NCBI GenBank assembly: GCA_050740315.1
Contig: JBOIDC010000006.1
Location: 6,076-70,075, forward strand
Length of the DNA stretch: 64,000 bases
Origin: JACCYU01 sp050740315
Lineage (GTDB): Bacteria > Pseudomonadota > Gammaproteobacteria > JACCYU01
Direction: 5' to 3'
In this document: positions 9,068 to 18,532 of the stretch, piece after piece
How the letters are laid out: each line of letters opens with the position of its first letter
How positions within the stretch are numbered: the stretch's first letter is position 1
The notes under the pieces: model-generated
What the model saw: only the letters and a program-made list of their open reading frames with translations
Databases searched by the model: none
What the model was told of the DNA's origin: nothing
Position numbers and translations under genes: made by a program

Positions 9068-9355
9068 CTATCGATGCACACCATCAATGTGTACGGTACA
9101 GGCACCGCACTGGGCGATGCCGCAGCCGAACTTGGTGCCCATCAGGTCAAGGTCCTCACGCAATACCTGTTGATGGTCTTCAGCTACACCCTCCCCGTTG
9201 TCATACATCACGCTGAGTACGTACTGCGCGTTCCTATTTCCCTGTTCCGCGGCCTCGTGGTACCAGTAGACTGCCCGTTGATTGTCTTCGGGCACGCCCT
9301 TACCTCGCTTTGCGAAAATAGCCGCAGATACGACCGCTAGGGGCCTTGTCACCAA
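9068..9355 (-). pseudogene. Chimeric relic: Sel1 repeats joined to a [2Fe-2S] domain fragment
   Basis: One minus-strand frame of 95 residues contains two unrelated families. Residues about 12-66 are Sel1-type repeats (KGVPEDNQRAVYWYHEAAEQ, then YDNGEGVAEDHQQ). Residues about 67-95 are the plant-ferredoxin-like [2Fe-2S] motif of CoxS/IorA-type molybdenum hydroxylase small subunits (LMGTKFGCGIAQCGACTVHI), with three cysteines in C-x4-C-x2-C spacing. The frame stops a few residues later, before the fourth ligand. Neither part is complete, so this looks like two gene fragments joined by recombination and not a true fusion protein. Confidence 0.75.
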
Positions 9356-9810
9356 GGGCGCTTACGGCCCTCAGTATCATGAGTTTCGGGTCCTCATTTC
9401 TCATGTCTAGTCTCGGCGGGCGGATCGCAAGCCCCGCCGGTGTCAGTCGCAGAACCCAGGCGGTCTGTAGCACACCACCCTCGTAAATGGGGGTAGGCGA
9501 GCTATACTTTCCTATAGGGCTCTATGTAGCGATGCAAGGGACCCCGGATGACCGCTATTCCGACGGGTGGTCCGTGAGATGCCTAGTGGCACAGACCGCT
9601 ATGCGCATGTTGTCGACCGGAGCGCTCCGCCAGGAAGCGCCGGAACGGGCGCGACTTCGATCCCGAAGCCGCATGGAGGACAGGCGCCGGGATCACATCA
9701 ACGACACGGAAAACTGCTTATGAAGCCGGGGCGCCACGGCAGCGGAAGCAACACAATCAACCGTTCTATCGGCCGCGGAGCGCCTCGCCCTGAAGCAGTT
9801 GGAGGCGATC
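9356..9810. other. Intergenic region upstream of the PQQ dehydrogenase
   Basis: No gene is supported; a 78-codon plus-strand frame at 9487-9723 has no recognisable similarity. The region should contain the promoter of the downstream dehydrogenase. Near 9417-9445 the bases CGGCGGG and a later CCCCGCCGG can pair as a hairpin, of unknown role. Confidence 0.4.
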
Positions 9811-12042
9811 ATGGCACCACGAAACCAACTATATGGTAACGGGAGCAATACTGAAGCGCATTTCGAGCGCTCATCCCCAACCATCCCTAAGAGGGGTTCT
9901 TCAGTGACAGCCGGCACGGCACGGCCGGCACTGGCAATTGCATGCGCACTGGCGCTCGGCATCGGAACGTTGTCGAGCAGTAAGGCCGATGCCGTAAGCT
10001 ACGACGATCTGCTCAACGCCGAAGGCAACACCTCCGAGTGGCTGCAGTACAGCCGCACCTATCACGGTCATCGCTACGTCCGATTGAATCAGATCACGCC
10101 AGAGAACGTGCACGAGCTGCGTCCGGTGTGGATCTTTCCGACCGGCGGGGAGAACCGCGGTCTGGAAGCCACGCCCCTGGTCCACGATGGCGTGATCTAC
10201 ATGTCGGCCGACGAGTCGCGCGTATTCGCCATCGACGCGCGCACCGGCATGATGAAGTGGCGGTACGATCCGAAGGTTGCCAGGGGGGCCGAGCGGGTCT
10301 ATTGCTGCGGATCCCAAAACCGGGGTGTGGCACTGCTCGGTGACCTGGTCTATGTCGGCACCATGGACGCACGTCTCATCGCTCTCAACAAGGACTCCGG
10401 CGAGCCCGTCTGGGATTCCACCGTCATCGACTGGCAGCAAGGCTACAGCATCACGGGCGCTCCCTTGGTGGTGAAGGACATGGTGCTCATCGGCGTTGCC
10501 GGCGGCGAGTTCGGCATCCGGGGCTTTGTGAAGGCCTTCGATGCCAGGACCGGCAAAGCGCGCTGGACTGCCTACACCATACCGGGGCCAGGCGAACCGG
10601 GTAACGAGACATGGCCGGGCGATACCTGGAAGCACGGCGGTGCACCCACGTGGACCACCGGGGCCTATGACCCGGCGCTGAACCTCGTGTACTGGAACAC
10701 GGGCAACGCCGCCCCGTGGAACTGCCGGGTACGTAAGGGCGACAACAAATGGGCAGCCTCGACCATCGCCATCGGCGCCGGCAGCGGCAAGATCAAATGG
10801 GGCTTCCAGTACACGCCCTGGGACTGCTGGGACTACGACGCCGTCAGCACGCCGGTACTCGCCGACCTGAAGATCGACGGCAAGGCGCGCAAGGTGCTGC
10901 TGCACCACGACAAGAACGGCTTCTTCTATGTTATCGATCGCACCAACGGCCAGTTCATCTACGGCGAGCCCATAGTGCCGGGGATCAATTGGGCGAAGGG
11001 CCTGGATCCCAAGACCGGCCGGCCGATCGTGAACGAGGAGTTCATCGCGCAGTCAGGCGGACGGGAGGTCGCACCTATCATCCCGAGCCTCGAGGGCGCC
11101 ATCGACTGGCAGCCGCTGGCCTACAACCCGGAGACCGGGGTTGTCTACTTCATGTCCAACACTTGGGCCATGGGCTACAAGTTCTGGGAGGAGGACACCT
11201 TCAAGCCACCCACCCAGGGTGAGTGGTATCTCGGTGCCGACTACCAGCAGTACATCCGACCCGATGTGCCGGTCGGTGCGTTCGTCGCCTTCGACGTCGC
11301 CAACCGCAAGGAACTGTGGCGTTTGACGAACGAGCAGCCCTTCTGGGCCGGCACGCTGGCGACCTCGAGCGGGCTGATCTTTACCGGTGACAACCACGGC
11401 TACGCGCTGGCGCTGGATGCGAAGAGCGGCAAGGTGCTGTGGAAGTTCCCGACCGGGTCTCCCATCGCGGGCAGCCCGGTCACCTTCCAGCTGGACGGCA
11501 CGCAATACGTCCTATTCCCGTCGGGAATGGCCGGTGACCTGACTTTCTATTACACCAACCCGAAGGTCGGCAATCTGATCGCGTTTGCCCTCGCTGGAGG
11601 GGCGCGCAAGCTGCCCGAAGGGCCCTCCAACCTGGAGGTGATTCCGGGTGCGCTGCCGAAGGTGGGCGAGCCGGGCGCTACCTTGGGCGGCCGGGTGATC
11701 GAAGGCTACGGTTACCCGCCGCAGCCTGAGCGCGAGCCTATAAAAGAGGATGAGGAGCAGGCGGGCGAGGAGGAGGAGGACCCGGAGAGCAAGCTCGAGA
11801 ATTACTTCGGCGATGAGGAGGCCATCAGGGCCGGCGAGAGCACCTATCGTCAGCGTTGCTTCGGCTGCCACTTCCGCGCCGGCGGACGGGGGCCCAACAT
11901 CTTCGCGACCAGGCTGACCGCGGAGGAGTTCTTCAGTGTGGTCATGGAGGGAGGCGCCGGCATGCCGCCGTGGAAGGGGACGCTATCGGAGCACGAAGTC
12001 TGGGAGCTGTACGCCTTGGCGAAGTCTCGGGATCGGTTGTAG
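9811..12042 (+). CDS. PQQ-dependent quinohemoprotein dehydrogenase with C-terminal cytochrome c
   Basis: A periplasmic eight-bladed propeller dehydrogenase of the PQQ alcohol dehydrogenase family, type II layout (propeller plus heme c domain). The vicinal cysteine pair that stacks on PQQ is CC165-166 (RVYCCGSQNRGVAL). The catalytic Asp is D341 in CWDYDAV; the residue two places on is Asp343, the signature linked to lanthanide instead of calcium binding. An acidic linker (about 640-670) leads to the heme c site RCFGCHF (C683, C686, H687), with M718 in MPPWKG as likely axial ligand. ATG at 9811 has GGAGG five bases upstream; a GTG at 9904 with its own GAGGGG would give a more conventional signal peptide and is a serious alternative. 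Substrate is unknown, although a SMP-30-like gene and sarcosine oxidase follow. Confidence 0.9.
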   Translation: MAPRNQLYGNGSNTEAHFERSSPTIPKRGSSVTAGTARPALAIACALALGIGTLSSSKADAVSYDDLLNAEGNTSEWLQYSRTYHGHRYVRLNQITPENVHELRPVWIFPTGGENRGLEATPLVHDGVIYMSADESRVFAIDARTGMMKWRYDPKVARGAERVYCCGSQNRGVALLGDLVYVGTMDARLIALNKDSGEPVWDSTVIDWQQGYSITGAPLVVKDMVLIGVAGGEFGIRGFVKAFDARTGKARWTAYTIPGPGEPGNETWPGDTWKHGGAPTWTTGAYDPALNLVYWNTGNAAPWNCRVRKGDNKWAASTIAIGAGSGKIKWGFQYTPWDCWDYDAVSTPVLADLKIDGKARKVLLHHDKNGFFYVIDRTNGQFIYGEPIVPGINWAKGLDPKTGRPIVNEEFIAQSGGREVAPIIPSLEGAIDWQPLAYNPETGVVYFMSNTWAMGYKFWEEDTFKPPTQGEWYLGADYQQYIRPDVPVGAFVAFDVANRKELWRLTNEQPFWAGTLATSSGLIFTGDNHGYALALDAKSGKVLWKFPTGSPIAGSPVTFQLDGTQYVLFPSGMAGDLTFYYTNPKVGNLIAFALAGGARKLPEGPSNLEVIPGALPKVGEPGATLGGRVIEGYGYPPQPEREPIKEDEEQAGEEEEDPESKLENYFGDEEAIRAGESTYRQRCFGCHFRAGGRGPNIFATRLTAEEFFSVVMEGGAGMPPWKGTLSEHEVWELYALAKSRDRL

Positions 12043-12214
12043 GTAGTACCTGAGGCCGGCATCGGCCAAACGCCGCAGACCGTCGAGATACTCTGGGCCG
12101 CGGTATGCAGAGTATTCAGCGACCCGGCGGTAGAGCGGCGACCCTTGGGATCCGACCTCCCCGGAGTATGTACGGCTCATGAAACGTATCAGTCCGCTTG
12201 TCCAGGAGACGCCT

Positions 12215-13111
12215 ATGTCTACGAAAGCCCGGTTACTGTCGGTGTCGGCTGTGTTGTTTGCCAGTCTTGCCCTCGCCGGCATCTCGGCGGTGGCGACCGC
12301 CGCTGATATCAGAATCGTCTCCGATTTTGGGACCGTCCCGGAGTCATGCGTGATCGCCCCGGATGGAAAGGTGTATGTGTCCGTGACCAACGAGTACGAC
12401 AAGTACGGCGACGGGTACGTGGGCGTGGTTGAAGGGAACACGCTCAAGCCGGTCGCCAAGGGACTGAACGATCCGCACGGGCTCGACCTCTGGAAGGGCG
12501 CACTCTACAGCGCGGACAATCGTGGTCAGGTCTGGAAGGTCGATCTGAACGGTACCGTCACCAAGGTCGCCGACTCCGGAATGTTCCCGCGAAAGGTCAC
12601 GAACTTCAACGACATCGAGATCGACGAGCGCAACGGCGACATTTACGTCTCTGACAGCGGCGACTGGGAGGGTCGCGGAGGCGTGATCTTCAAGATTACG
12701 CAGGATGGCGACGTGAGCGTGGTGTTCAGCGACGAGAAGGTCGGCGGTTGGCAGCTCATCAGCCCGAACGGCCTGCTCTTCGAGGACCGCGACAACCTGC
12801 TGGTCCTCGACTGGACCACCGGCAACTTGCACCGCCTCAATTTGAAGACCAAGTCCTTCGTCAAGCTCAACGGCGGTTGGGGGCCGGGCGACGGCCTGGC
12901 AAGGGGCCCTGATGGCGAGCTCTATGTGTCGGCCTACTACGAGGGCGTGTATGTGCTCGACAAGCCGGACAGCGAGGATCGAAGCAAGGTCTACACCCTC
13001 AAGGCTCTGGGTGTCGCCTCGACAGCCGACATCAATGTGAGCACGGATGGCAAGCTGCTCTGCGTTCCGGACTTCGACGGCCATAAAGTCGCGCTGGTGC
13101 CGCTGAAGTAG
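12215..13111 (+). CDS. SMP-30/gluconolactonase-like secreted beta-propeller
   Basis: A 298-residue exported protein with a signal peptide ending near VATAADI. The mature part is a six-bladed propeller of the SMP-30/NHL type, with repeated blade motifs such as DGKVYVS, NDPHGLDLWKGALYS, NDIEIDERNGDIYVSD, SPNGLLFED and ADINVSTDGKLL. Acidic residues at blade turns could hold the metal of lactonases, but catalysis is not certain. An ATG at 12179 is in frame, but the one at 12215 follows AGGAGA by five bases. It lies between the quinoprotein dehydrogenase and soxB, in the same direction, so it may hydrolyse a lactone made by the dehydrogenase or act as a companion binding protein. Confidence 0.78.
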   Translation: MSTKARLLSVSAVLFASLALAGISAVATAADIRIVSDFGTVPESCVIAPDGKVYVSVTNEYDKYGDGYVGVVEGNTLKPVAKGLNDPHGLDLWKGALYSADNRGQVWKVDLNGTVTKVADSGMFPRKVTNFNDIEIDERNGDIYVSDSGDWEGRGGVIFKITQDGDVSVVFSDEKVGGWQLISPNGLLFEDRDNLLVLDWTTGNLHRLNLKTKSFVKLNGGWGPGDGLARGPDGELYVSAYYEGVYVLDKPDSEDRSKVYTLKALGVASTADINVSTDGKLLCVPDFDGHKVALVPLK

Positions 13112-13211
13112 AGGCGAGGGACGGCTCTCCGACGGTCGTCGGACCCGGTCCGCTTGCTGGCGCAGTCGCGGCGCGCGGATGCAGGAGGTGCCCAGTCGCA
13201 CGGAGCGAAGC

Positions 13212-14462
13212 ATGCAGTCCTATTCGATCTGGAGCCTGCTGCGTAACGCCCTGCGTCACCATGAGCATTGGCCGCGCGCCTGGCGCAGCCCCGATCCCCG
13301 GCGCGCCTATGATGTCGTGATTGTGGGCGGCGGCGGCCATGGACTGGCGACGGCCTTCTATCTCGCCACGGAGCACGGCATCCGCAACGTCGCCGTGCTA
13401 GAGAAGGGTTGGATCGGGCTGGGGAATACCGGCCGCAACACCACCATCGTCCGCTCCAACTATTTGAGCGATGAAGCGGCCCACCTTTATGAACATAGCT
13501 TGAAGCTGTGGGAGGATTTGAGCCGGGCGCTCAATTTCAACGTCATGTTCAGCCAGCGGGGCGTTTACAACCTGGCGCACACGCTGCAGGAGCTGCGGGA
13601 CATCAACCGACGGGTAAACGCCAACCGCCTGAACGGCATCGACGGCGAGGTCGTGGACGCCGTCGAGCTAAAGCGCCGCATCCCCATCCTCGACACTTCG
13701 CCCCACGTGCGCTATCCGGTGCTCGGCGCCTCCTTCCAGCCGCGTGGCGGGGTGGCCCGCCACGACGCCGTGGCGTGGGGCTTCGCTCGCGCCGCCGACG
13801 CCCGGGGCGTGGACATTATTCAGAACTGCGAGGTTACCGCCATCCGGCGTGACGGTGACCGGGTCATGGGTGTGGATACGACGCGGGGCCATATTCGGGC
13901 GGCCAAGGTGGCAGTCGTCGTCGCCGGGCATGCCAGCGTCCTAGCCTCGATGGTGGGGCTGCGTCTGCCCATCGAGAGTCGCCCGCTCCAGGCCCTGGTG
14001 TCCGAGCCCCTGAAACCGGTGCTGCACAGCGTGGTGATGTCTAACGCGGTCCATGGCTACCTCAGCCAGTCCGATAAGGGCGAGCTGGTCATCGGCGGGG
14101 GCACCGACGCCTATACCGGCTACGGGCAGCGCGGCAGCTTCGACACCATCGAATCCACGATAGCGGCCATCAAGGCGCTGTTCCCCTGCTTCAGCCGCGT
14201 GCGCATGCTGCGTCACTGGGGCGGCATCGTGGATGTGTGCCCGGACGCGTGCCCCATCATTGGCAAGACGCAGGTCAAGGGACTGTACTTCAACTGCGGC
14301 TGGGGCACGGGCGGATTCAAGGCCACCCCGGGCTCCGGCTGGGTCTTCGCACACACCATTGCCCGCGACGAGCCCCATCCGCTGAATGCCGCGTTCTCCC
14401 TGGAGCGCTTCACCAGCGGACGCTTGATCGACGAGCACGGGGCCGCCGGCGTGGCGCATTGA
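13212..14462 (+). CDS. soxB: Sarcosine oxidase beta subunit
   Basis: The catalytic flavoprotein subunit of heterotetrameric sarcosine oxidase, about 416 residues. It begins MQSYSIWSLLRNAL, matching the family start, so an ATG 33 bases upstream is not used. The FAD-binding beta-alpha-beta unit is VVIVGGGGHGLATAFYLA. The DAO-fold C-terminal part shows GELVIGGGTDAYTGYG and YFNCGWGTGGFKATP. The complex converts sarcosine, oxygen and tetrahydrofolate to glycine, peroxide and methylene-tetrahydrofolate (or formaldehyde). It is the first gene of a compact soxBDAG set. Confidence 0.95.
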   Translation: MQSYSIWSLLRNALRHHEHWPRAWRSPDPRRAYDVVIVGGGGHGLATAFYLATEHGIRNVAVLEKGWIGLGNTGRNTTIVRSNYLSDEAAHLYEHSLKLWEDLSRALNFNVMFSQRGVYNLAHTLQELRDINRRVNANRLNGIDGEVVDAVELKRRIPILDTSPHVRYPVLGASFQPRGGVARHDAVAWGFARAADARGVDIIQNCEVTAIRRDGDRVMGVDTTRGHIRAAKVAVVVAGHASVLASMVGLRLPIESRPLQALVSEPLKPVLHSVVMSNAVHGYLSQSDKGELVIGGGTDAYTGYGQRGSFDTIESTIAAIKALFPCFSRVRMLRHWGGIVDVCPDACPIIGKTQVKGLYFNCGWGTGGFKATPGSGWVFAHTIARDEPHPLNAAFSLERFTSGRLIDEHGAAGVAH

Positions 14463-14572
14463 ATGGGAAGCGAATCGACCAACCGGGCAGCCACATCCGC
14501 CACCAGATACCGCGGCCGCAGCGCGCCTTGTGGCGATGGCCGGCTGGCGCAGCCTGGCGCGAAGGATCGGCG

Positions 14573-14854
14573 GTGCTGCTGATCGAATGTCCGTGGTGCG
14601 GTCTTCGAGACCAGAGTGAATTCAGCTGGGGCGGTGAGGCCGGCAACTACTATCCCCGCGATCCGGAGGCACTGAGCGATTTGGAGTGGGCCGACTACCT
14701 CTTCATGCGGCGTAACATAAAGGGAATCCAACGGGAGCAGTGGGTCCACATTCACGGCTGCCGGCGCTGGTTCATCGTCGAGCGTGACACCGTGAGTTAC
14801 CGGATCACGGGTTCCTTCGCCCCCGCCGCGGCGCCACGGGAGGAGGAGTTGTGA
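14573..14854 (+). CDS. soxD: Sarcosine oxidase delta subunit
   Basis: The small zinc-binding subunit, 93 residues. The start is a GTG at 14573 preceded by AAGGA; no ATG fits. The zinc site is visible as CPWCG near the N-terminus and HIHGCRRWF near residue 60, with the typical YYPRDP and WADYLFMRRN stretches. It overlaps soxA by four bases (GTGA). A gap of 110 bases after soxB holds no other gene. Length and motifs fit the family well. Confidence 0.93.
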   Translation: MLLIECPWCGLRDQSEFSWGGEAGNYYPRDPEALSDLEWADYLFMRRNIKGIQREQWVHIHGCRRWFIVERDTVSYRITGSFAPAAAPREEEL

Positions 14855-17800
14855 CCCAGTGCCGGCGGCTGGCGCGCGGCGGCCGTATCGACCGCGGCCG
14901 ACCCGTGACGTTCGCCGTCAATGGCAGGCGCTACGAGGGCTATGCCGGGGACACGCTGGCCTCAGCGCTGCTGGCCAACGGCCAGATGCTGGTCGCTCGC
15001 AGCATCAAGTACCACCGTCCGCGCGGCATCGTCGCCGCGGGCGCCGAAGAGCCCAATGCCGTCCTGCAGGTGGACCAGGGGCCCGACACCCTGCCGGATC
15101 AGAAGGCCACTCAGGTCGAGCTCTACCAGGGGCTCACGGCGCGCAGCGTGAACGGCTGGCCGAGCGTCCGGTTCGATCTGCTCGCGCTCAATGACCGCGT
15201 CATTGGGGGCCTGCTGCCCGCCGGGTTCTACTACAAGACGTTTATGCAACCCGCCCGGCTGTGGCGGTTTTACGAACGCTTCATCCGCCGGGCGGCAGGG
15301 CTGGGCTACGCCCCCGAGGCACCGGATCCGGACCGCTATGATCACATGAACGCTCACTGTGACGTGCTGGTGGTCGGCGGTGGGCCGGCCGGTTTGGCAG
15401 CAGCGCTGGCCGCTGGCCGCACCGGCGCCCGCGTCCTATTGGCGGACGAGCAGAGCGAACCGGGCGGCGGCCTGCTTGCCAGCCGCGCGGCGATCGACGG
15501 CCGCCCGGCCATGGAGTGGGTGGCGGCCACCGTGGCCGAGCTGCGGTCGATGGCGGAGATGAGGCTTCTGACGCGGGCAACCGTGTGCGGCTACTACGAC
15601 CACAACTTCCTCACGATACTGGAGCGCCGCACGGATCATCTTCCACCCGCCGAGCGGCGGCAGCGGGGCGCGCGGCAGCGCCTGTGGCGGGTGCGCGCCC
15701 GACAGGTCGTGCTCGCGTCGGGTGCCATCGAGCAGCCCCTGGTGTTCGGCAACAACGACCGCCCGGGGATCATGCTTGCTTCGGCCGTCTCCACCTACCT
15801 GATTCGCTACGCTGTGGCGCCTGGGGCGCGCGCCATGGTCTTCACCAACAACAACAGCGCCTATCGCACCGCTCTGGACCTGGTCGATGTCGGTGTGTCG
15901 GTGGCCGCGTTGGTGGATGCACGTGCCGGTTCTCAGGGAGCCCTGGCCGCTCAGGCGCGCCGGCACGGCATACGTATCCTGACCGGCGCGGTCGTCGTCG
16001 AGGCGCTGGGCGCCGGACGGTTGTCCGGCGTCCGGGTCCGGGCGCTCGAGGACGGCACGCCTTCGGGCCGTGCCGAGCGTATCGATGCCGACCTGCTCGC
16101 AGTCTCCGGCGGCTGGGCACCAGCCATCCACCTCCTCGCGCAGTCCGGCGGCGGCCTGCAATGGGATCCGGAGCGCGCGTGCTTCGTGCCGCGCACCGCG
16201 GCCCAGCCCTGCCGCTGGGCCGGCGCCGCGGGCGGGAGCTTCCAGCTGGGTGCCGCACTGGCCGAGGGACTGGCAGCCGGGGCGGCAGCGGCCCGCGACG
16301 CCGGCTTCGGCGACGGCCGAATGTCCGCGACACCGCATGCCGAAGACGCCGGTAGCGGGGCTCTGCAACCCCTGTGGCCCGTCCCGATGTCCGGACCACC
16401 GGAGCGCGGGCCCAGGCAGTTCGTGGATCTGCAGAACGACACCACCGCAGCCGACATCCTGCTCGCCGCCCGAGAAGGCTACACGGGCATCGAGCACACC
16501 AAGCGCTATACCCTCCTCGGCTACGGGACCGACCAAGGTAAGCTCGGCAACATCGGCGGCATGGCCATCCTGGCGAACACGTTGCGCCAGGACATGTCGA
16601 CCACTGGGACCACCACTTTCCGCCCGCCGTACACTCCCATGACCTTCGGTGCGGTCGCAGGCTCCAGGGCAGGGCCCTTCTTCGATCCCCTGCGCAAGAC
16701 CGCGCTGCACGGGTGGCACCAGGCCCGGGGCGCGCGCTTCGAGGTCGTGGGCCAGTGGCACCGTCCCTGGTATTACCCGCAGCCGGGCGAGCCCATGGAA
16801 CATGCGGTGCGGCGCGAGTGCCGGGCCGTGCGCGGCGGGGTCGGCATCCTGGATGCCTCGACCCTCGGCAAGATCGACCTTCAGGGCCGCGACACAGTGA
16901 CGCTGCTGAACCGCGTCTACATCAACGAATGGCGTAATCTCCAGGTCGGAGGCTGCCGCTACGGCGTGATGCTGAACGAGAACGGCATGGTCATGGACGA
17001 CGGCGTGACAGCCCGCCTCGCCGAGCATCACTACCTGATGAGCACCACCAGCGCGGGCGCGGCGCGGGTGCTCGCCTGGCTGGAGTTCTGGCTGCAGCGC
17101 GAATGGTCGGACTTAGAAGTCTATCTCACCTCAGTCAGCGAGCACTGGGCGACCCTGTCGCTGGCCGGGCCGGAGAGCCGCCGCGTCCTGGCCGAGGTTT
17201 GCCGCGACTGCGACCTCTCGAGCGAGGCATTCCCCCACATGGCGTGGCGAGAGGGCATCGTGGCGGGTGTTACCGCACGCATCTTTCGCGTGAGCTTCAG
17301 TGGCGAGCTCAGCTTCGAGGTCAATGTGCAGGCCAACGAGGCGCGCCACGTCTGGGACGCGCTGATCGCGGCCGGGGAGTCCCGCGCCATCACCGCATAT
17401 GGGACCCAGGCAATGGAGATCCTGCGAACCGAGAAGGGCTACATCATCGTCGGCCAGGACACCGACGGCGCGGTCACACCCCTGGATCTCGGCATGGGGA
17501 GGCTGATCAAGCGCGACGGCGACTTCCTCGGACGCCGCTCCCTGGCACGACCCGAGTGTACCCGTGCCGACAGGCGCCAGCTCGTGGGGCTAGTGAGCCA
17601 GGGCCCGCGCACGGTGCTCCCCGAGGGCGCGCAGCTCGTGGAAAAGCCCTCGGTCCACACTCCCATACCCATGGTTGGGCATGTGACCTCGAGCTGTTTC
17701 AGCCCGGCCCTGGGGCGGGGTATAGCGCTGGCTCTGGTGAAGGGCGGGCGCCAGCGCAGCGGGCAGACCTTGCATGCCCCGCTGGCCGATGGTCGGGTGC

Positions 17801-17862
17801 TGGCCGCCACCGTCACGGACCCGGTGTTCTACGACCGGGAGGGGGCGCGCCAGCGTGGCTGA
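14851..17862 (+). CDS. soxA: Sarcosine oxidase alpha subunit
   Basis: The large subunit, 1003 residues, full length. Residues 15-100 form the 2Fe-2S-like N-terminal fold (VTFAVNGRRYEGYAGDTLAS, HRPRG). A NAD-binding Rossmann site follows at about 170 (VLVVGGGPAGLAAALAAG), then GAIEQPLVFGNNDRPGIML. The C-terminal 390 residues are a GcvT-like folate domain, with FRVSFSGELSFEVNV and AYGTQAMEILRTEKGYIIVG. In this enzyme the alpha subunit holds NAD and the folate site, and helps bind FMN at the beta interface. It overlaps soxD and soxG, so translation is coupled. Confidence 0.96.
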   Translation: MTQCRRLARGGRIDRGRPVTFAVNGRRYEGYAGDTLASALLANGQMLVARSIKYHRPRGIVAAGAEEPNAVLQVDQGPDTLPDQKATQVELYQGLTARSVNGWPSVRFDLLALNDRVIGGLLPAGFYYKTFMQPARLWRFYERFIRRAAGLGYAPEAPDPDRYDHMNAHCDVLVVGGGPAGLAAALAAGRTGARVLLADEQSEPGGGLLASRAAIDGRPAMEWVAATVAELRSMAEMRLLTRATVCGYYDHNFLTILERRTDHLPPAERRQRGARQRLWRVRARQVVLASGAIEQPLVFGNNDRPGIMLASAVSTYLIRYAVAPGARAMVFTNNNSAYRTALDLVDVGVSVAALVDARAGSQGALAAQARRHGIRILTGAVVVEALGAGRLSGVRVRALEDGTPSGRAERIDADLLAVSGGWAPAIHLLAQSGGGLQWDPERACFVPRTAAQPCRWAGAAGGSFQLGAALAEGLAAGAAAARDAGFGDGRMSATPHAEDAGSGALQPLWPVPMSGPPERGPRQFVDLQNDTTAADILLAAREGYTGIEHTKRYTLLGYGTDQGKLGNIGGMAILANTLRQDMSTTGTTTFRPPYTPMTFGAVAGSRAGPFFDPLRKTALHGWHQARGARFEVVGQWHRPWYYPQPGEPMEHAVRRECRAVRGGVGILDASTLGKIDLQGRDTVTLLNRVYINEWRNLQVGGCRYGVMLNENGMVMDDGVTARLAEHHYLMSTTSAGAARVLAWLEFWLQREWSDLEVYLTSVSEHWATLSLAGPESRRVLAEVCRDCDLSSEAFPHMAWREGIVAGVTARIFRVSFSGELSFEVNVQANEARHVWDALIAAGESRAITAYGTQAMEILRTEKGYIIVGQDTDGAVTPLDLGMGRLIKRDGDFLGRRSLARPECTRADRRQLVGLVSQGPRTVLPEGAQLVEKPSVHTPIPMVGHVTSSCFSPALGRGIALALVKGGRQRSGQTLHAPLADGRVLAATVTDPVFYDREGARQRG

Positions 17863-18487
17863 GGCCGTAGGTCTGGAGAGCCCGCTCGCGGAGCTGCCCG
17901 CCGCCCGCGAGGGCATGGGCACACCGGACCAGGCCGGGTTGCTGCTCATGGAGCGCCCATTCCTGGGCTACGTGAATCTGCGCGGCGCAATGCACTCTGC
18001 AGGCTTGCGCGACAAGGTCGAAAGTGTCCTGGCGCTGTCCCTGCCGCTCCGGCCGAACACCGTGACGCTGGAGAGTCAGCGGTTGGCTTGCTGGCTCGGT
18101 CCGGACGAATGGCTGGTGATCACCGCGCCCGGCGAGCAAGGTCGCGTGCTCGAAGCGCTCCGCGCCGCCCTCACCGGCCAGCATGCCGCGGTCAGCGATG
18201 TCAGCGGCGGTCAGACGCTGATCGAGAGCGCCGGCCGCCATGCGCGGGACGTGCTCGCCAAAGGCTGTACCCTCGACCTGCGCCCGCGGGCATTCCCGCC
18301 GGGCCGATGTGCGCAGACCCTGGTCGCTCAGTGCCCGGTGTTGATCCTGCGTGCCGGTAGCCGTGACGCCTTCGGTGTGGTGGTACGACGGAGCTTTGCG
18401 GACTACCTGTGGCGATGGCTCGTGGACGCGGCGCAGGAGTACGGTCTGGCGGTGTTGCCACCGCAGAGCCAGCCCGGCTCGGACTAG
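17855..18487 (+). CDS. soxG: Sarcosine oxidase gamma subunit
   Basis: A 210-residue gamma subunit beginning at a GTG at 17855, eight bases before the end of soxA and preceded by GGGAGGGGG. Diagnostic stretches are GYVNLRGAM, ACWLGPDEWLVI, AVSDVSGGQTLIESAG and VVVRRSFADYLWRWLVDAA, in the normal order for SoxG. It closes the operon: a terminator-like hairpin lies 20 bases after the stop. The protein is somewhat acidic at its C-terminus but otherwise typical. Confidence 0.93.
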   Translation: MAEAVGLESPLAELPAAREGMGTPDQAGLLLMERPFLGYVNLRGAMHSAGLRDKVESVLALSLPLRPNTVTLESQRLACWLGPDEWLVITAPGEQGRVLEALRAALTGQHAAVSDVSGGQTLIESAGRHARDVLAKGCTLDLRPRAFPPGRCAQTLVAQCPVLILRAGSRDAFGVVVRRSFADYLWRWLVDAAQEYGLAVLPPQSQPGSD

Positions 18488-18507
18488 AACCGTTTCGAAA
18501 TGCAGAG

Positions 18508-18532
18508 TCCCCTTTCCCAGAAGGGGATCTTT
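18508..18532 (+). terminator. Putative terminator of the sox operon
   Basis: TCCCCTT and AAGGGGA form a perfect 7-bp stem with a 6-base loop, followed by TCTTT, starting 20 bases after the soxG stop. Confidence 0.6.
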
